A DNA stretch of 64,000 bases. Origin: Streptomyces sp. Q6. Its GTDB lineage: Bacteria; Actinomycetota; Actinomycetes; Streptomycetales; Streptomycetaceae. Made by a program: the position numbers and the translations under genes. The DNA is taken from positions 5,208,001 through 5,272,000 of the forward strand of contig NZ_CP146022.1 in the NCBI RefSeq assembly GCF_036967205.1, in the 5' to 3' direction. This document shows, piece after piece, positions 35,701-43,189 of this stretch (position 1 is its first letter; the number at the start of each line of letters is the position of its first letter). A model generated the notes under the pieces. It saw only the letters and a list, made by a program, of their open reading frames with translations, did not search any database and was not told the origin of the DNA.

Positions 35701-38384
35701 TCGGAGACCTGGGCGACGGTGTCGGAGACGGTGGCGCCGTAGTCACCGCCCGCGGTCGTCCACGCGGTGCCGGACGCGGAGCTGTTCCAGGTGGCCGTGG
35801 TTTCCGCGAAGTCCTTGTTCAGGCCGTGGAGTTCGTAGATCGCGCCGTCGGTGCCGGTCGTGGTCTCCGCGCCCCACATGTAGAGCTTGGAGTCGAGGAC
35901 CGTGGCTGTCGCAGGGATCGTCGACGTCGGGAACTTCAGGGTCGTACGCGTCTTGCCGTACGTCGTCGAGTTGTTGCCGACGCTCAGCCACTTCTGCCCC
36001 ACCCCGAAGGACTGGATCGCGTCCTGGTTGGTGGTGGGCTGCTGGGAGGAGAGGGTGGTGTCGGTGACGCCACCGGCCGTGCCCTGGACGATCTTCATCG
36101 TGCGGCCGGCCTTGGGTACGCCCACCACGCGGGTCGGGGACCCGATGACCGAGCCGTCCTTGGTCTTCACCGCGATCTGGTAGTAGTACGAGCGGCCGAT
36201 CTCGGCGGACGAGGAGTCCGGCGTCGGCTTCGCGGTGGTGTCGGTGTAGGCGGTCGTGGCCTTGTCGACCGGGGCCACGAGGGTCGCGGCGCTCGGCGTG
36301 AACGTCTGCTGCGTGGAGCGGTGCAGCTGGTACTCCACGATGTCGAGACCCGTGTCGCCGGTCTTGTTGGAGTACGCCGACCAGGACAGCTCGGGGCCCG
36401 TGTCGTGCACGACCGTGGGGGAGTCGAGCGCCGAACCGACCTTGCCGTACGTGACGGTCAGGCGCGGGTAGCTGGACTCCTCACCGCCGTACGAGGTTCC
36501 GTCACCGGCCTCGTAGCGCGGACCGCCGGTCAGCGTCGAGGCGACCGTGTCGTCCTTGGCCTGGAGCACGAAGCCGTAGTTGGTGGCCGTGCCGGAGACC
36601 CACTTCTGGACGGTGTCGGTCACCGGGAACTTGTGCCAGGCGTTGTACTCGCCGGTGTTCTTGACGATCTGCGCCGGGTTCACCAGGCGGATCGAGTCGG
36701 CGATGTTGCGGGTCGTGGAGGAGCCCGTGTCGCCCAGGACCACCTTGCCGGTGTTGCCGCGGCTGAAGTAGTACTGGGTGCTGCTCAGGGCCTTCCACGA
36801 GGCGGCGGTGCCGGTCTGGTTGACCGTCGCGGTGGCCGTGCCGTCACGGTGGTTGATCGTGTACGGGGCCGCGGTCGCCGCGTCGGACGCGGGCGGGTAG
36901 TGCGCCTCGACCCGGTACGAGGCCGTCTCCGGGATCGTCGGCTGGTAGGTGTACGTCTCGCCGGTCGCGGTGTTCTTGTTGTACGCGAAGTCGTCGTTGG
37001 TGGCCGCGCCGCCGGTCGTCGTGGACCGGGGCCACTCGCCGACCGCGGCCGTGCCCGCGTCACCGTCGTCGATCTGGTACGTCGTACCCGACAACTCCCC
37101 CGACAGGGCGGAGGTGTTGGACCAGGTCGCCGTCGACTCGTCCCAGGCGCCGGTCGCCCGGTGGGCCTCCATGGTGACGTCGTTGGCGTTGGTGGTGTGC
37201 GTCTGGTCGTAGTACATCTCCAGACGCGCCGTGTCGATCTTCGTGCCCGACGGGATCTCGTTCAGCGGGAACTTGATCAGCGAGCGCGAGATGCCCGTGT
37301 CGGTCTTTCCGGCCGACAGCTTCCAGGTGTTGTTGAAGTTCGCCGACGGCTGGTCGGAGAGGACCATCGTGTCCTGCGACTGGGTCGCGGACGGCGTGAT
37401 CGTGATCGTCGGGTCGATCGTCACGGGGTACTGGCGCTTCGCGGACGCCAGCCACGTGGTGTCCGGCGTGACGACGATCTTCCACCGCTTGCCGTCACGG
37501 ACCAGCTTCTGCCGCACCTTCGGGCTGTACGCGAGCCCGTACGGGGAGTCGGCGTCCTTGCGCGTGTCCGTCATGAACGCGGCCGGGATGGTCATGACCG
37601 GCGTGTGCGGCAGCTCGCCGTACAGCGCGATCGAACCGTCCTTGCGCGCCTTCGGGGTCAGGCCGCCGGTGTTCAGGGTGAAGGTGTACGAGACCGGGCC
37701 CTCGGGGGCCTTCGCCAGGACGATGTTCTCCTTGACCCGGCCGGGGCCGACCTCGTACTGGAGGTCGGCGCCGCCCGCGGCCACGTCCTTGTACGTGACC
37801 GAGGAGCCCTTGGCCTCGGGGTCGGCGTCCTGCGCGGCCGCCCCCTCCAGGCCGAGGGTGACCGCCGGGCCGTCCGCACCCGCCTGGAACTTCAGCAGGC
37901 GGTCGGCGTCGTCGCTGAACCAACTCCAGCCGGAGTTCGACGTGTTGGCGTAGTCGAAGCCCTTGGCGTCGGTCGGCTCGACGTCCGTGTCGATCGACTT
38001 CCAGGTCTTCTTCTTGCCCGTGCCGACCCCGTACGCGGTCGGCACCGCCGACACCTCGGCCTGGATCCGCCCGTCGGACAGCTCCCAGAACCTGGCGTGC
38101 TCGGTGCGGCGCGAGGTCAGCTCCCGCACCCGCTTCGCCGGCGCCTTGGTCCGGCCCTTCGGCAGCTTCTCGCGGCTGGGTATCTCCAGCTCGCCGCCGG
38201 TGGGCGGCTCGGCGTCACTGTCATCGTCGTCGTCGCTGAACCATCCCTTGACGGTGTCGACGACCCCCTTGTCGTCGTCGCTCCCGCCGGAGGCGGACGC
38301 GGCGTACGCCAACTGCGGCAGCGAGGTGCTCACCACCGCTGAGACGACAAGGCAGGAGACAAGTCTCCCGTATCGGACTTTCAC
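29769..38384 (-). CDS. Giant secreted RHS/YD-repeat protein with variable C-terminal toxin-like tip
   Basis: About 2,871 aa. A signal peptide (LVSCLVVSAVVSTSLPQLAY) precedes an acidic linker and, in order: a beta-rich N-terminal region, a DNRLRE-type domain (about 323-430), a golvesin-like sandwich (about 475-565), a second DNRLRE domain (about 775-880), an Ig-like domain (about 965-1045) and YD repeats (about 1250-1930). A second golvesin-like insert (about 2005-2130) and more YD repeats follow. The RHS core terminus is GFRDYDPGLNRFTSRDMYNG (about 2575) then YAFTGGNPTSRVEFDGH. The last 245 residues are a unique tip ending in VTVEVFKRYNFGNPAGG and DYNVWGSYTYSTGG; I cannot name its activity. 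GTG 38384 is chosen over GTG 38411 because GAAGGG (38399-38394) precedes only the former. Confidence 0.88.
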   Translation of the reverse strand: MKVRYGRLVSCLVVSAVVSTSLPQLAYAASASGGSDDDKGVVDTVKGWFSDDDDDSDAEPPTGGELEIPSREKLPKGRTKAPAKRVRELTSRRTEHARFWELSDGRIQAEVSAVPTAYGVGTGKKKTWKSIDTDVEPTDAKGFDYANTSNSGWSWFSDDADRLLKFQAGADGPAVTLGLEGAAAQDADPEAKGSSVTYKDVAAGGADLQYEVGPGRVKENIVLAKAPEGPVSYTFTLNTGGLTPKARKDGSIALYGELPHTPVMTIPAAFMTDTRKDADSPYGLAYSPKVRQKLVRDGKRWKIVVTPDTTWLASAKRQYPVTIDPTITITPSATQSQDTMVLSDQPSANFNNTWKLSAGKTDTGISRSLIKFPLNEIPSGTKIDTARLEMYYDQTHTTNANDVTMEAHRATGAWDESTATWSNTSALSGELSGTTYQIDDGDAGTAAVGEWPRSTTTGGAATNDDFAYNKNTATGETYTYQPTIPETASYRVEAHYPPASDAATAAPYTINHRDGTATATVNQTGTAASWKALSSTQYYFSRGNTGKVVLGDTGSSTTRNIADSIRLVNPAQIVKNTGEYNAWHKFPVTDTVQKWVSGTATNYGFVLQAKDDTVASTLTGGPRYEAGDGTSYGGEESSYPRLTVTYGKVGSALDSPTVVHDTGPELSWSAYSNKTGDTGLDIVEYQLHRSTQQTFTPSAATLVAPVDKATTAYTDTTAKPTPDSSSAEIGRSYYYQIAVKTKDGSVIGSPTRVVGVPKAGRTMKIVQGTAGGVTDTTLSSQQPTTNQDAIQSFGVGQKWLSVGNNSTTYGKTRTTLKFPTSTIPATATVLDSKLYMWGAETTTGTDGAIYELHGLNKDFAETTATWNSSASGTAWTTAGGDYGATVSDTVAQVSEVGRHWWDATSMTQGWIKTPSSNHGALIKLKDETTTGPQERTLFLSSEGEDQQLGPMLRVIYVDSTTENTYYAPQTPARMTPNSTYTVDMTVTNTTNAAWAAGERVLSYTWKLPDGTDMTTGGNQVKTAIPALLPGQSTTIQAKVNTPINSDSGSHRTEYVLGWDVQKVSDSTWLSAGTGGIPSLKQDVAVEDPTSNTLGLEKFYSYTGKNTGAGSTVMTNLASGNAVWSYNAFNNPGRGLNTFARFSYNSLDTSDTVSGPGWSAQLAGPIRLGAPVDFHPNPNSNATEIRLPDGDGTTHVFRKQPDGTWKAPAGVHYKVTMKSGLDCTPDKDPVPDAWTFTRPDGTRFLFGCDGYMTSAIDKNGNTQTFTYEERKSNNKPTKFLKYVTDPAGRQSLTVTYFGKSDATSVKSVDHVKSMTDISGRTVTFGYSTEGLLTKLTDGAGSGKEKVFTFTYDATQGNKNVKLVDVQDPRQHSTKLAYYAPQTGDDPKYHWWAKTLTDRLGGDTGFTYAANTANTKFVDTSVKDAEAHTTKYTTDDYGRPVQTVNAKSQTSKMSWDADNNVTYLEEANGAKTAYCYDQKTGYPLWSRDAEHNKSGVPDQSACAPGSYPADSQQYAYQTRLDGFSADLFTKTSPEGRKWQFGYDSFGNLKTVTDPKGVATTTAGDYTTSYEYDGYGQLTKATDANQRATTYSGFDATGLPDTVTDALNKATTFVYDVRGQVKSVTDALGKKSTQNYDVYGRPTDATVPKDQDSGDLITTPAPDYDANDNITRSTAPNGAVSTASYDNTDQILSATAPANNNTAARATSYTYDKVGNLKSTTEPKGTATAADTTDYVTSNTYDAIDELTDVVNSQGDKVSYVYDNVGNVTTVIDPKKNATADTSDFTTKTDYDLNHRPVKVTDAAGKYTQQSYDKDGLTVTTTDKENNTTTVTYDERGMQTEVKAPYNGTTTRSTKYEYDQVGNVTKTITPRGTATSSTEDFASRTTYDELNRVKRQYQPYDPADARYNKADVYTETSYDAVGRVSKTSLPPSDGETVRNDTTYQYYDNGWTKKSTDPWSIDTTYEYDNLGAQTKRTISAADGSSNRTMTWSYYADGALKSKADDGVPVGQSVVLTDNSDTQNTSATGTWTKGDIAGQQGYNHQVHAAGTGTESFTWTLNIPKDGSYTAYVKYPKVTGATTGAKYTLSHGTTTEPAVTKDQTAGTGTWVSLGSYTLKQGEDTKLKLDQSSTGSTVADGVKLVRSTSGDTDAEKKNFSYAYDLNGNLTSIDDTSSGTKVDAYTVTYTGLNQVQKVVEALAGQEKKSTSYTYDANGQVETVTHPDQFSKYTYDLRELVKTVSVGKTSADAAPKVTSYTYTDRGQKLRETKGNGNTVDYAYYADTALKTSTENKPNGTLVTSHTYAYDPNGNKAQDVAKKMNADNHAATLSSTTDYTYDPVDRLAKSVKTGNGAGTETYVHDDNANVVSQTVKGTATTYNYDRNRLLSATTSGVTANYTYDPFGRLESTTSGGKVIQRSVYDGFDHVVESQKMDDTGALQSTKYAFDPLDRTTSKTSAGKTTDFDYLGLSDQVLDEKVGGELTKSYQYSPWGERLSQVKQNTDGTSEDGYYGYNSHTDVEALTDKNGDTKATYGYTAYGSDDDSEFTGIDKPDATDPTKEEYNPYRFNSKRWDAQSGTYDMGFRDYDPGLNRFTSRDMYNGALADMNLGTDPYTNNRYAFTGGNPTSRVEFDGHMICSEPGVCGSDAFLNNYYDDKEAAENFTLPGDGEFYENDTPLKAPKQDKEDDRPSDSANWFTQWLNQDYDLSLWSYMKAQNQGLRHVMGYNHAADLLDHWLGASGDAYEVDPKTMLGDMPSFQKLVDDRVAEAKASGGDYDSRWVKGTSVSDFMEAGDKGKGVMDWYYALNGFQWRVTTSNNNKTVTVEVFKRYNFGNPAGGKPRGNVGYLHEVNQNDLARLNTDGYATDYNVWGSYTYSTGG

Positions 38385-38421
38385 GTCCTGATGCCCTTCT
38401 TTTTTCGGCACGCCGAATAAA

Positions 38422-38444
38422 CCGTCCGGGCTGATCCCGGACGG
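38422..38444 (-). promoter_or_regulatory. Terminator-like hairpin in the RHS leader
   Basis: CCGTCCGGG and CCCGGACGG form a perfect 9-bp stem with a 5-base loop, followed on the minus strand by TTTATT, only 38 bases before the chosen start codon. It has the shape of an intrinsic terminator placed in a leader, so it may be an attenuator. Confidence 0.5.
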
Positions 38445-38714
38445 CTGCGTGCCTACTCAATGCGGCGGGATTTCTAATCAGTGGAAGAGGCCGGTGTCAA
38501 CAGGTCGCTCAAAAGGTGTAGTTCGCTCCTGACCAGGCGAGATCTGTCGTTCTCGGCCCCGCAAAGGTCATGCGCCGATGCTTTTCGGCCACATGTCCTG
38601 CTCGCCTGTTTGCCCCTTATATCCGGCCGCTGGAAAGGGCTCCAAGGAATGCGGTATAACCCCTGAATTTCCATCTCCCGCGCTGCGCGCATCTCACGAA
38701 AGTCAGGCCTTTCC
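38445..38714. other. Divergent promoter region, RHS / MmpS-like operon
   Basis: About 270 bases with lower GC than the surroundings and no gene that I can support. It must hold the promoters for the minus-strand RHS operon and the plus-strand MmpS-like/amidase operon. No long dyad is seen apart from the RHS leader hairpin. Confidence 0.45.
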
Positions 38715-39218
38715 ATGCCAGAACCCGAGCCCGTGGACCTGTCGGAGGACGACCGGGCCACGCAGCAGGACACGAGCGTCGACCGGCGCGGGATCGCCGT
38801 CGGCGCCGTACTGCTCGCCGCCTGCACCGGTCTCGTCCTGTACGGAGTGCTCCACACCGAGGACGAGGCCCCGAAGCGGCACGTGCCCACCGCTTCGGTG
38901 ACGTACGAGGTGTCGGGGAAGGGCAGGGTCGACCTGACGTACCAGGCGCGCAGCGAGTCCGGAAAGGCCGTGACGGTGCGCGGTGCCTCGCTGCCGTGGA
39001 AGAAGACCGTGCGGGTGCCCCTGGGCAAGTCTCCCGTGGTGACCGTCGCGCTGGACGGCGAGGGCGGCCGGGCCAGCTGCCAACTGGCCGTACGCGGCAA
39101 GCACGTGCAGACCGCGACGGCGTTCGGCACGTACGGCCGGGCCACCTGCCAGGGGGAACTCGCCGCACCCGAACCGACGGACGCCACCGCCGCGAGCGAG
39201 CAGGAGGCGGCCCGATGA
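38715..39218 (+). CDS. MmpS-like membrane protein
   Basis: A 167-aa single-pass protein: a short acidic cytosolic N-terminus, one helix (GIAVGAVLLAACTGLVLYGV), and an outside beta-sandwich with VTYEVSGKGRVDLTY, LPWKKTVRVPLG and a CQL...ATCQGE cysteine pair. The arrangement is that of the MmpS family of transport accessory proteins, normally partners of MmpL exporters. No MmpL gene is adjacent; the only MMPL-family gene in the window is at 8320. Its stop overlaps the ATG of the amidase (ATGA), so the two are made together. Confidence 0.7.
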   Translation: MPEPEPVDLSEDDRATQQDTSVDRRGIAVGAVLLAACTGLVLYGVLHTEDEAPKRHVPTASVTYEVSGKGRVDLTYQARSESGKAVTVRGASLPWKKTVRVPLGKSPVVTVALDGEGGRASCQLAVRGKHVQTATAFGTYGRATCQGELAAPEPTDATAASEQEAAR

Positions 39219-41617
39219 CCGAGCACCCGATCCGCCGGCAGGCGGTCCGCACGGCGCTCGCCGCCGCCGTCGTCCTCAGCTGCGTCGCCGTGTCCCGGCC
39301 CGACCCCACGGTCTCCTTCGCGGACACCGCGACGACCCGGCCGACCGGCGTCGTGCACACCGTGCCCGTACCGGGCGGCACCGACCCGGACCGGCGCGCC
39401 CTCGGCGCCCGCGCCACGCGGCCGTTCCGCATGGTCGGCGTCACCTGGTCCGACCCGGACGCCACGCTCGACGGCACCGTCCAGGTCCGTACCCGCGCCA
39501 GCGCGACCGGCGCCTGGAGTGGCTGGCGGACCCTCGAACTCGACGTCCACGCACCGGAGTCCGGGCCGGACCACTCCGCCGAGGGCGTGCGCGGCGGCAC
39601 TCAGCCGCTGTGGGTCGGTCCCGCCGACGGCGTCCAGGTCAAGGCCGCCGGCTCCCGGCTGCCCGCCGGCCTGCGCGTCGAACTCGTCGACCCCGACGGC
39701 GGGGCACCGGCCGCGGCGCGAGCGCCCGAGCCGACCGCGTCCGTCGCCGGGCAGCCCCCGATCACCACCCGCGCCGGATGGGGTGCCGACGAGTCGCTGG
39801 TCGCGGACCCGCCGACGTACACGACCGACACGAAGGCCGTGTTCGTGCACCACACGGCGGGAACGAACGACTACACGTGCGCCGAGTCCGCCTCGATCAT
39901 CCGGGGCATCCTCACGTACCACGTGAAGTCCAACGGCTGGAACGACATCGGCTACAACTTCCTCGTCGACAAGTGCGGCACGCTCTTCGAGGGCCGGGCG
40001 GGCGGCGTCGACAAGCCCGTCTACGGCGCGCACACCTACGGCTTCAACACCGACACCACCGGCGTCGCCGTGCTCGGCGACTACAACACGGCGACGTCCA
40101 CGGCCACCGTGCGGGACGCGATCGCCCGGCTCGCCGCCTGGAAACTGGGGCTGTACGGCGTCAACCCGTCCGGCTCGCTCGTGATGGCGGCGGGCGCGGA
40201 CAACGGCAAGTTCACGCAGGGCCAGCTGGTGACGATGAACCGGATCTCCGGTCACCGCGACGGCTATCCGACCGAGTGCCCCGGCACCAACCTGTACGGC
40301 GATCTGCCCGCCATCCGCACGGCGGCCGCGGCCCTCAACTCCCTGTCCGTGCACGGCGACACGAACGGTGACGGACGTGCCGACCTGGCCGCCGGTGTGC
40401 CCCGCGCCACCGCCAACAGCCACCCCGGCGCAGGTCAGGTGACCATGCTGCCGGGGGCCCGCACCACCCCGTACGCCGGCAACAAGGCCGTGCTGACGCA
40501 GGAGAGCGAGGGCGTGCCCGGCGGCTCCGAGGACGGCGACGGGTTCGGTTCCGCCACCGCGTACGGCGACTTCGACCACGACGGGTACGAGGATCTCGCC
40601 GTGGCCTCGCCGGGCGAGGAGGTCACCGCGGGCGCGAGCGACGAGGGCGGCGTCAGCATCCTGCGCGGCACCGCGAACGGCCTCACCGGCCAGGCCGGGA
40701 TGATCAACGAGCCGACGGCGGTACGGACGAGCGGGGCCCGCTTCGGGGCAGCGCTCGCCACCGGCGACTTCGACGGCGACGGCGGCGACGACCTCCTCGC
40801 CGTCGCGCCCGGAGCCGGCCGCGCCTGGACCGTCGACGGCACCGACCGGGCCTTCTCCTCCGCGCTCGCCCTCTCCGAAGGCCCGGTGCGGGACGCCTCC
40901 GTGGCCACCGGGGACTTCGACCACGACGGATTCGACGACGCGGCGATCACGTTCGCCACGACGGCGGGCGACAGACCCCTCGTCCTGGTGCGCGGTTCGT
41001 CGAGCGGACTGCGCACCGCCGAGCCCGCCGTCCTCGCGGGAGCGGGCGGACGGTCCCTGGCCGCCGGCGACCTGAGCGGCGACGGCTTCAGCGACCTGGC
41101 CGTGGGGCGGCCCGACGCGGTGGGCGGCGGCGAGATCGCCACCTACCACGGCTCGGCGGACGGACTCACGACGACCGGTGCGGCCGTCGTGTCGCGAGGT
41201 GAGCTGGAAGGGGCGGACGCCGGGGGCGAGTTGGGTGCTTCGGTGGCCGTGGGCGACACGGACGGCGACGGATACGCCGACGTGCTCGCCGGTGCGCCCG
41301 GGGACGCCTCCGGTGCGGGGCGCGTGTTCCTGCTGCGCGGTGGCGCGGACGGGGCAGGCGTGCCGGGCGCGGTCACGTACACGCAGGGAGCGGGCGCGGT
41401 GCCGGGCGCGGCCGAGGCCGGTGACCGGTTCGGTTCCGCCGTCACCGTCGCCGACCTCACCGGGAGCGGAGTCGCGGGCATCGCGATCGGTGCCGAAGGC
41501 GAGAACGCGGGCGACGGGACCGTGATGACCCTGAGCGGCGCAGCGGGCGCCTCGTACGGGCCGACCGCCCTCGGCACGACCGCCGGGGTCGGTATCGGCG
41601 GTGAACTGACCAGGTGA
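39215..41617 (+). CDS. Secreted PGRP-type amidase with FG-GAP repeats (second paralogue)
   Basis: An 800-aa exported protein. Signal peptide at about residues 10-30 (AVRTALAAAVVLSCVAVS), a beta-rich domain with the WSGWRTLELD block shared with the other two paralogues, then the amidase domain: VFVHHTAGTNDYTC, WNDIGYNFLVDKCGTLFEGR, SGHRDGYPTECPGTNL. Six or so FG-GAP repeats follow (DTNGDGRADLAAG, DFDHDGYEDLAVASPGEE, DFDGDGGDDLLAVAPG). Likely cell-wall binding or hydrolysis. ATG 39215 overlaps the MmpS-like stop and has CAGGAGG upstream. It is transcribed divergently from the RHS gene. Confidence 0.88.
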   Translation: MTEHPIRRQAVRTALAAAVVLSCVAVSRPDPTVSFADTATTRPTGVVHTVPVPGGTDPDRRALGARATRPFRMVGVTWSDPDATLDGTVQVRTRASATGAWSGWRTLELDVHAPESGPDHSAEGVRGGTQPLWVGPADGVQVKAAGSRLPAGLRVELVDPDGGAPAAARAPEPTASVAGQPPITTRAGWGADESLVADPPTYTTDTKAVFVHHTAGTNDYTCAESASIIRGILTYHVKSNGWNDIGYNFLVDKCGTLFEGRAGGVDKPVYGAHTYGFNTDTTGVAVLGDYNTATSTATVRDAIARLAAWKLGLYGVNPSGSLVMAAGADNGKFTQGQLVTMNRISGHRDGYPTECPGTNLYGDLPAIRTAAAALNSLSVHGDTNGDGRADLAAGVPRATANSHPGAGQVTMLPGARTTPYAGNKAVLTQESEGVPGGSEDGDGFGSATAYGDFDHDGYEDLAVASPGEEVTAGASDEGGVSILRGTANGLTGQAGMINEPTAVRTSGARFGAALATGDFDGDGGDDLLAVAPGAGRAWTVDGTDRAFSSALALSEGPVRDASVATGDFDHDGFDDAAITFATTAGDRPLVLVRGSSSGLRTAEPAVLAGAGGRSLAAGDLSGDGFSDLAVGRPDAVGGGEIATYHGSADGLTTTGAAVVSRGELEGADAGGELGASVAVGDTDGDGYADVLAGAPGDASGAGRVFLLRGGADGAGVPGAVTYTQGAGAVPGAAEAGDRFGSAVTVADLTGSGVAGIAIGAEGENAGDGTVMTLSGAAGASYGPTALGTTAGVGIGGELTR

Positions 41618-41816
41618 CCGCACGGCGCGTTTCCGTCGTACCGTCGTGCATCAGGCAGGTCCCGCTCGTGTCCGTTTCCCTTCGCCGGTGCCGCTTCAGG
41701 CCGGACGACCTGCCCGAGAGGGCCGCGCGCGTCATCGAGGTGGTGTCCGGTTTCGTGAGCAGGCCGCGCGCCGGTGTCCTTGCGGAAGCGGGGAACAGCA
41801 CGGATCGGCAGACGAC
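41618..41816. other. Intergenic region before the SUKH-type gene
   Basis: About 200 bases without a supported gene. No terminator hairpin is obvious, so read-through from the amidase operon into the SUKH-type gene is possible. Confidence 0.3.
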
Positions 41817-42359
41817 ATGGTGAGGGTCGAGGAGCTGGAGGCCGCGCTTGCGGCGATGACACAGTGGCGGGCGCCCGGCGGGCGCGGCGTGGACTGGGGC
41901 GTACTCGAGGCGGACCTCGGAACGGCGCTGCCGGTGGACTTCCGTTCGCTCGCGGCGGCGTACCCGGTACTCGTCATCGGTGACTTCCTCACGGTGTCGC
42001 TGCCGGCACCCGGCGCGGAGGCCGCCTGGGCCTCCGAGTCCCGGAACGACGAGATCCTCCAGGATCTCCACGAGATGGAGGACATGGAGGACTACGTCCC
42101 CTACCCGCAGCCGGGCGGACTGATCTCCTGGGGGGAGTCCGACCGCGGTGACGCCTTCTACTGGAAGACGAGCCCTGCGGACCCGGACGCCTGGCCGGTG
42201 GTCATCCGCACGGACAACGCGGACTGGATCGGGTTCCCCATGGGGGTGGTCGAGTTCCTGACCGGCTGGTTCGGGCACACGCTCGACGTGCCCGGCCTGC
42301 CCGGGAGCTTTCCCGGCGGCAGTCCGGCAGTACGGGGCCTGAGTGACCGGGTCGGCTGA
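41817..42359 (+). CDS. SMI1/KNR4 (SUKH) family protein, candidate immunity protein
   Basis: A 180-aa cytosolic protein with SUKH-fold features: an N-terminal helix pair, LEADLGTALPVDFRSLAAAY (the classic LP.DF..L....) at about 30-50, a mid-region GGLISWGESDRGDAFYWKTS, and a C-terminal GVVEFLTGWF helix. SUKH proteins are the commonest immunity superfamily of bacterial polymorphic toxins, though some act elsewhere. Here it stands between an amidase operon and the orphan copy of the lipoprotein gene. No cognate toxin is next to it. The ribosome site before ATG 41817 is poor, so the start is uncertain. Confidence 0.75.
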   Translation: MVRVEELEAALAAMTQWRAPGGRGVDWGVLEADLGTALPVDFRSLAAAYPVLVIGDFLTVSLPAPGAEAAWASESRNDEILQDLHEMEDMEDYVPYPQPGGLISWGESDRGDAFYWKTSPADPDAWPVVIRTDNADWIGFPMGVVEFLTGWFGHTLDVPGLPGSFPGGSPAVRGLSDRVG

Positions 42360-42393
42360 TCGGTGACGTTCGACCGGCACACGTGAGCAGTGG

Positions 42394-42418
42394 TCGCCCC
42401 CGGGATTCCTGGGGGCGA
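42394..42418 (+). terminator. Terminator after the SUKH-type gene
   Basis: TCGCCCCC (42394-42401) and GGGGGCGA (42411-42418) form a perfect 8-bp stem with a 9-base loop, 35 bases after the stop. Confidence 0.6.
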
Positions 42419-42534
42419 GCTTCGTGCTCCGCCGACCGGTCAGTCGCCGATCGGCACGGCCGCGCCTGCGGCTTGTGGGCGAGGAGTTGGACGCCCTGCC
42501 GCCGCGACCGGCAGTACATCTGTGCTGCGCGGCG

Positions 42535-42623
42535 GCCGCCGTGCGTGAATGCAGGGGTACGCACGAAGGAACGCCCGGACTCCAACGTCCGTGGCTCCTC
42601 CACCTGTTCGGAGGGAGAGCGAG
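42535..42623 (+). pseudogene. Remnant of an RHS toxin tip 3' end
   Basis: Just before lipoprotein copy B, one frame reads PDSNVRGSSTCSE. This aligns with the end of the RHS protein (TDYNVWGSYTYST) at the same distance from the lipoprotein start, and the DNA around GGCTCCTnCACCTnTTCG is nearly the same in both places. It has no start or upstream RHS sequence, so it looks like the last piece of a displaced or older toxin tip. Confidence 0.5.
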
Positions 42624-43139
42624 ATGCTCCGCCATGTTCGTCGACGTGCTGTGTCCGGGGTGGTGCTGGCTCTGCTGTCGGTGCTGACCGTGACCGCGTG
42701 CGGCAGTGAGAAGGCCGGAGCCGGACAGTCCGGACAGGCTGGACAGAGCGAGCGGGCCGAGCGGTTTCCGCATGCCTTCCCGGGCTCACCGACGACGGAT
42801 GTGAGCGCGGAGCAGGCCTTCCGTGACCATCAGGTCGCGGTGCCCGGGTCCGCGAGGGTCATCGGGTACTACGCGTGGTCCGAGGACGACGAGTACCCGA
42901 TGGCGGCGGAGCTGCGGTTGCCGTGTTCCGCGGTGGCCGGGGTCGTCTCGGGGAGCAAGCTGGTGAAGGCGTCGTCCCGGGACGGCGAGATCGCCGCGGT
43001 CCAGGTCTTCGCCCGGTCCCATGGCTGGTCCGACGACACCGAGGACCAGCGGTATCTGCGGATCGGAGGCCCGGACGACGTGCTGGGTGCCCTGGTCCAC
43101 GCGACCGGCACGGAGTGCACGATGTACCTGAACAGCTGA
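42624..43139 (+). CDS. Lipoprotein, candidate immunity protein (copy B, orphan)
   Basis: A 171-aa lipoprotein identical to the copy at 29252-29767 except near residue 2 (MLRHV in place of MSRHV). The same lipobox LTVTAC and mature domain are present. It has its own ribosome site (GGAGGGAGAGCGAG before ATG 42624) and is not fused to an intact toxin gene. It stands behind a remnant of a toxin tip and the SUKH-type gene. It would give protection even if the RHS operon is off. Confidence 0.8.
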   Translation: MLRHVRRRAVSGVVLALLSVLTVTACGSEKAGAGQSGQAGQSERAERFPHAFPGSPTTDVSAEQAFRDHQVAVPGSARVIGYYAWSEDDEYPMAAELRLPCSAVAGVVSGSKLVKASSRDGEIAAVQVFARSHGWSDDTEDQRYLRIGGPDDVLGALVHATGTECTMYLNS

Positions 43140-43189
43140 GGTCCGCACGCCTCCCGCCGTCCCGGCTCTGCCGGGGCGGCGGGAGCGGC
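42636..43189 (+). repeat. 554-bp inverted repeat, copy B
   Basis: This copy matches 29202-29755 on the opposite strand at 553 of 554 positions. It ends sharply after GGGAGCGGC at 43189, at the base of the shared terminator hairpin (43152-43186). Confidence 0.97.

Noticed and set aside
29865..38342. A 2,825-codon open frame antisense to the RHS gene
   Set aside because: It is an artefact of very high third-position GC opposite a real gene; its translation is Val/Arg/Gly repetitive text with no domain, signal peptide or ribosome site.
29202..43189. The 554-bp inverted repeats as ends of a transposon or IS
   Set aside because: Each copy carries a lipoprotein gene; no transposase lies inside or beside them, and no target-site duplication is seen at the edges.
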